Part shown: positions 63,628 through 64,000 of the stretch, one piece after another
Layout of the letters: each line of letters opens with the position of its first letter
How positions within the stretch are numbered: the stretch's first letter is position 1
Origin: Symbiodinium microadriaticum
Lineage: Eukaryota; Sar; Dinophyceae; Suessiales; Symbiodiniaceae
Length of the DNA: 64,000 nucleotides
Direction: 5' to 3'
NCBI GenBank assembly: GCA_001939145.1
Contig: LSRX01000432.1
Coordinates: 365,619-429,618 of the forward strand
Program-made: the position numbers and the translations under genes
Notes under the pieces: model-generated
Seen by the model: the letters and a program-made list of their open reading frames with translations, nothing else
What the model was told of the DNA's origin: nothing
Database searches by the model: none

Positions 63628-64000
63628 GCTCCTGGGGATGGCCACGCAGTCGACGATGTCAGAGCCGGAAAGCTTGGGGTGGGCGCCGTCTGAGATCGCG
63701 GTTGCACGGCCGGTCTGGGTGACCTTTGCCAGCGAGCAGGGAATCAGAATGCCTATCCCTGCAGCTGCTAGCCGGATCCCTTGGGTCGGATAAGGCATCC
63801 TCGTCCAAATTATTTTTGGCATTCTGGTGAACACTGCACTCAAGCAGGAGCCTGTTCATACTCAGGAGTGGGGGCACTATCCTGTTCTGGTTTCCGTGTA
63901 AAGAGTTGGTGTGGCTGAGACCACACTGTCCTGAACGGAATGGCAAAAGATCGCTGCAGTCCACCGTGTGAGTGTCAGCTTAACTCCACTCGGAATTCAG
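63628..64000. other. 3' flank of the HMG-box gene
   Basis: Noncoding DNA after the TAA at 63625. A plus-strand frame in another phase runs through the gene and past its stop, but only as a by-product of GC-rich codon use. Nothing else is seen. Confidence 0.5.

Noticed and set aside
63001..63843. 280-codon minus-strand frame opposite the HMG-box gene
   Set aside because: A by-product of GC-rich third codon positions on the plus strand; its Leu/Val-rich sequence mirrors the HMG codons.

Overview
The window looks like nuclear DNA of a dinoflagellate, probably a Symbiodiniaceae-type species. This is inferred from five sequence traits. There is a compact two-HMG-box protein of the dinoflagellate kind. 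Introns in the one well-resolved gene begin with GC and follow CAG or GAG. There are two relics of the dinoflagellate spliced leader. There are kilobases of degenerate TTTAGGG/CCCTAAA repeats, and several retroelements. No bacterial operons, rRNA, tRNA or CRISPR arrays were seen.

Layout. 1-4712 (minus strand) is a 5'-truncated non-LTR retrotransposon with ORF1, endonuclease and reverse transcriptase; it runs off the left edge. 4700-11115 is a gene-poor mosaic of telomere-like heptamers in both orientations, microsatellites and small foldback (MITE-like) elements. 11116-13870 has only weak coding-looking blocks. 13975-20830 is a second multi-ORF retroelement. It has a gag-like protein with an RRM-like fold, a Cys-rich protein, and a pol-like frame in which an EEP endonuclease is followed directly by RNase H with no reverse transcriptase. 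It is broken by two indels in C runs and one stop codon.

20831-26100 holds an AT-rich palindromic patch, a CTG/CTA microsatellite and unassigned coding-looking DNA. 26100-28345 is an Xaa-Pro aminopeptidase gene, resolved as four exons with GC-AG introns. 28346-62800 is mostly low-information intron/intergenic DNA with scattered plus-strand exon candidates. Two of these have recognisable families: a sedolisin (pro-kumamolisin) prodomain exon near 37.7 kb and GT25-type glycosyltransferase exons at 47.8-48.3 kb. Within this stretch lie a 1.1-kb LTR-like mini-retroelement (36115-37203) and a compositionally distinct 3.4-kb cassette with spliced-leader relics (56.9-60.3 kb). The window ends with the intronless HMG-box gene (63013-63627).

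The host genes (protease, glycosyltransferase, chromatin protein) have no evident functional link; they are separate genes in transposon- and repeat-rich DNA. The most unusual content is the EN-RNase H element lacking RT, the single in-frame stop between ORF1 and ORF2 of the first retrotransposon, the terminal-repeat mini-element, and the SL-relic cassette.
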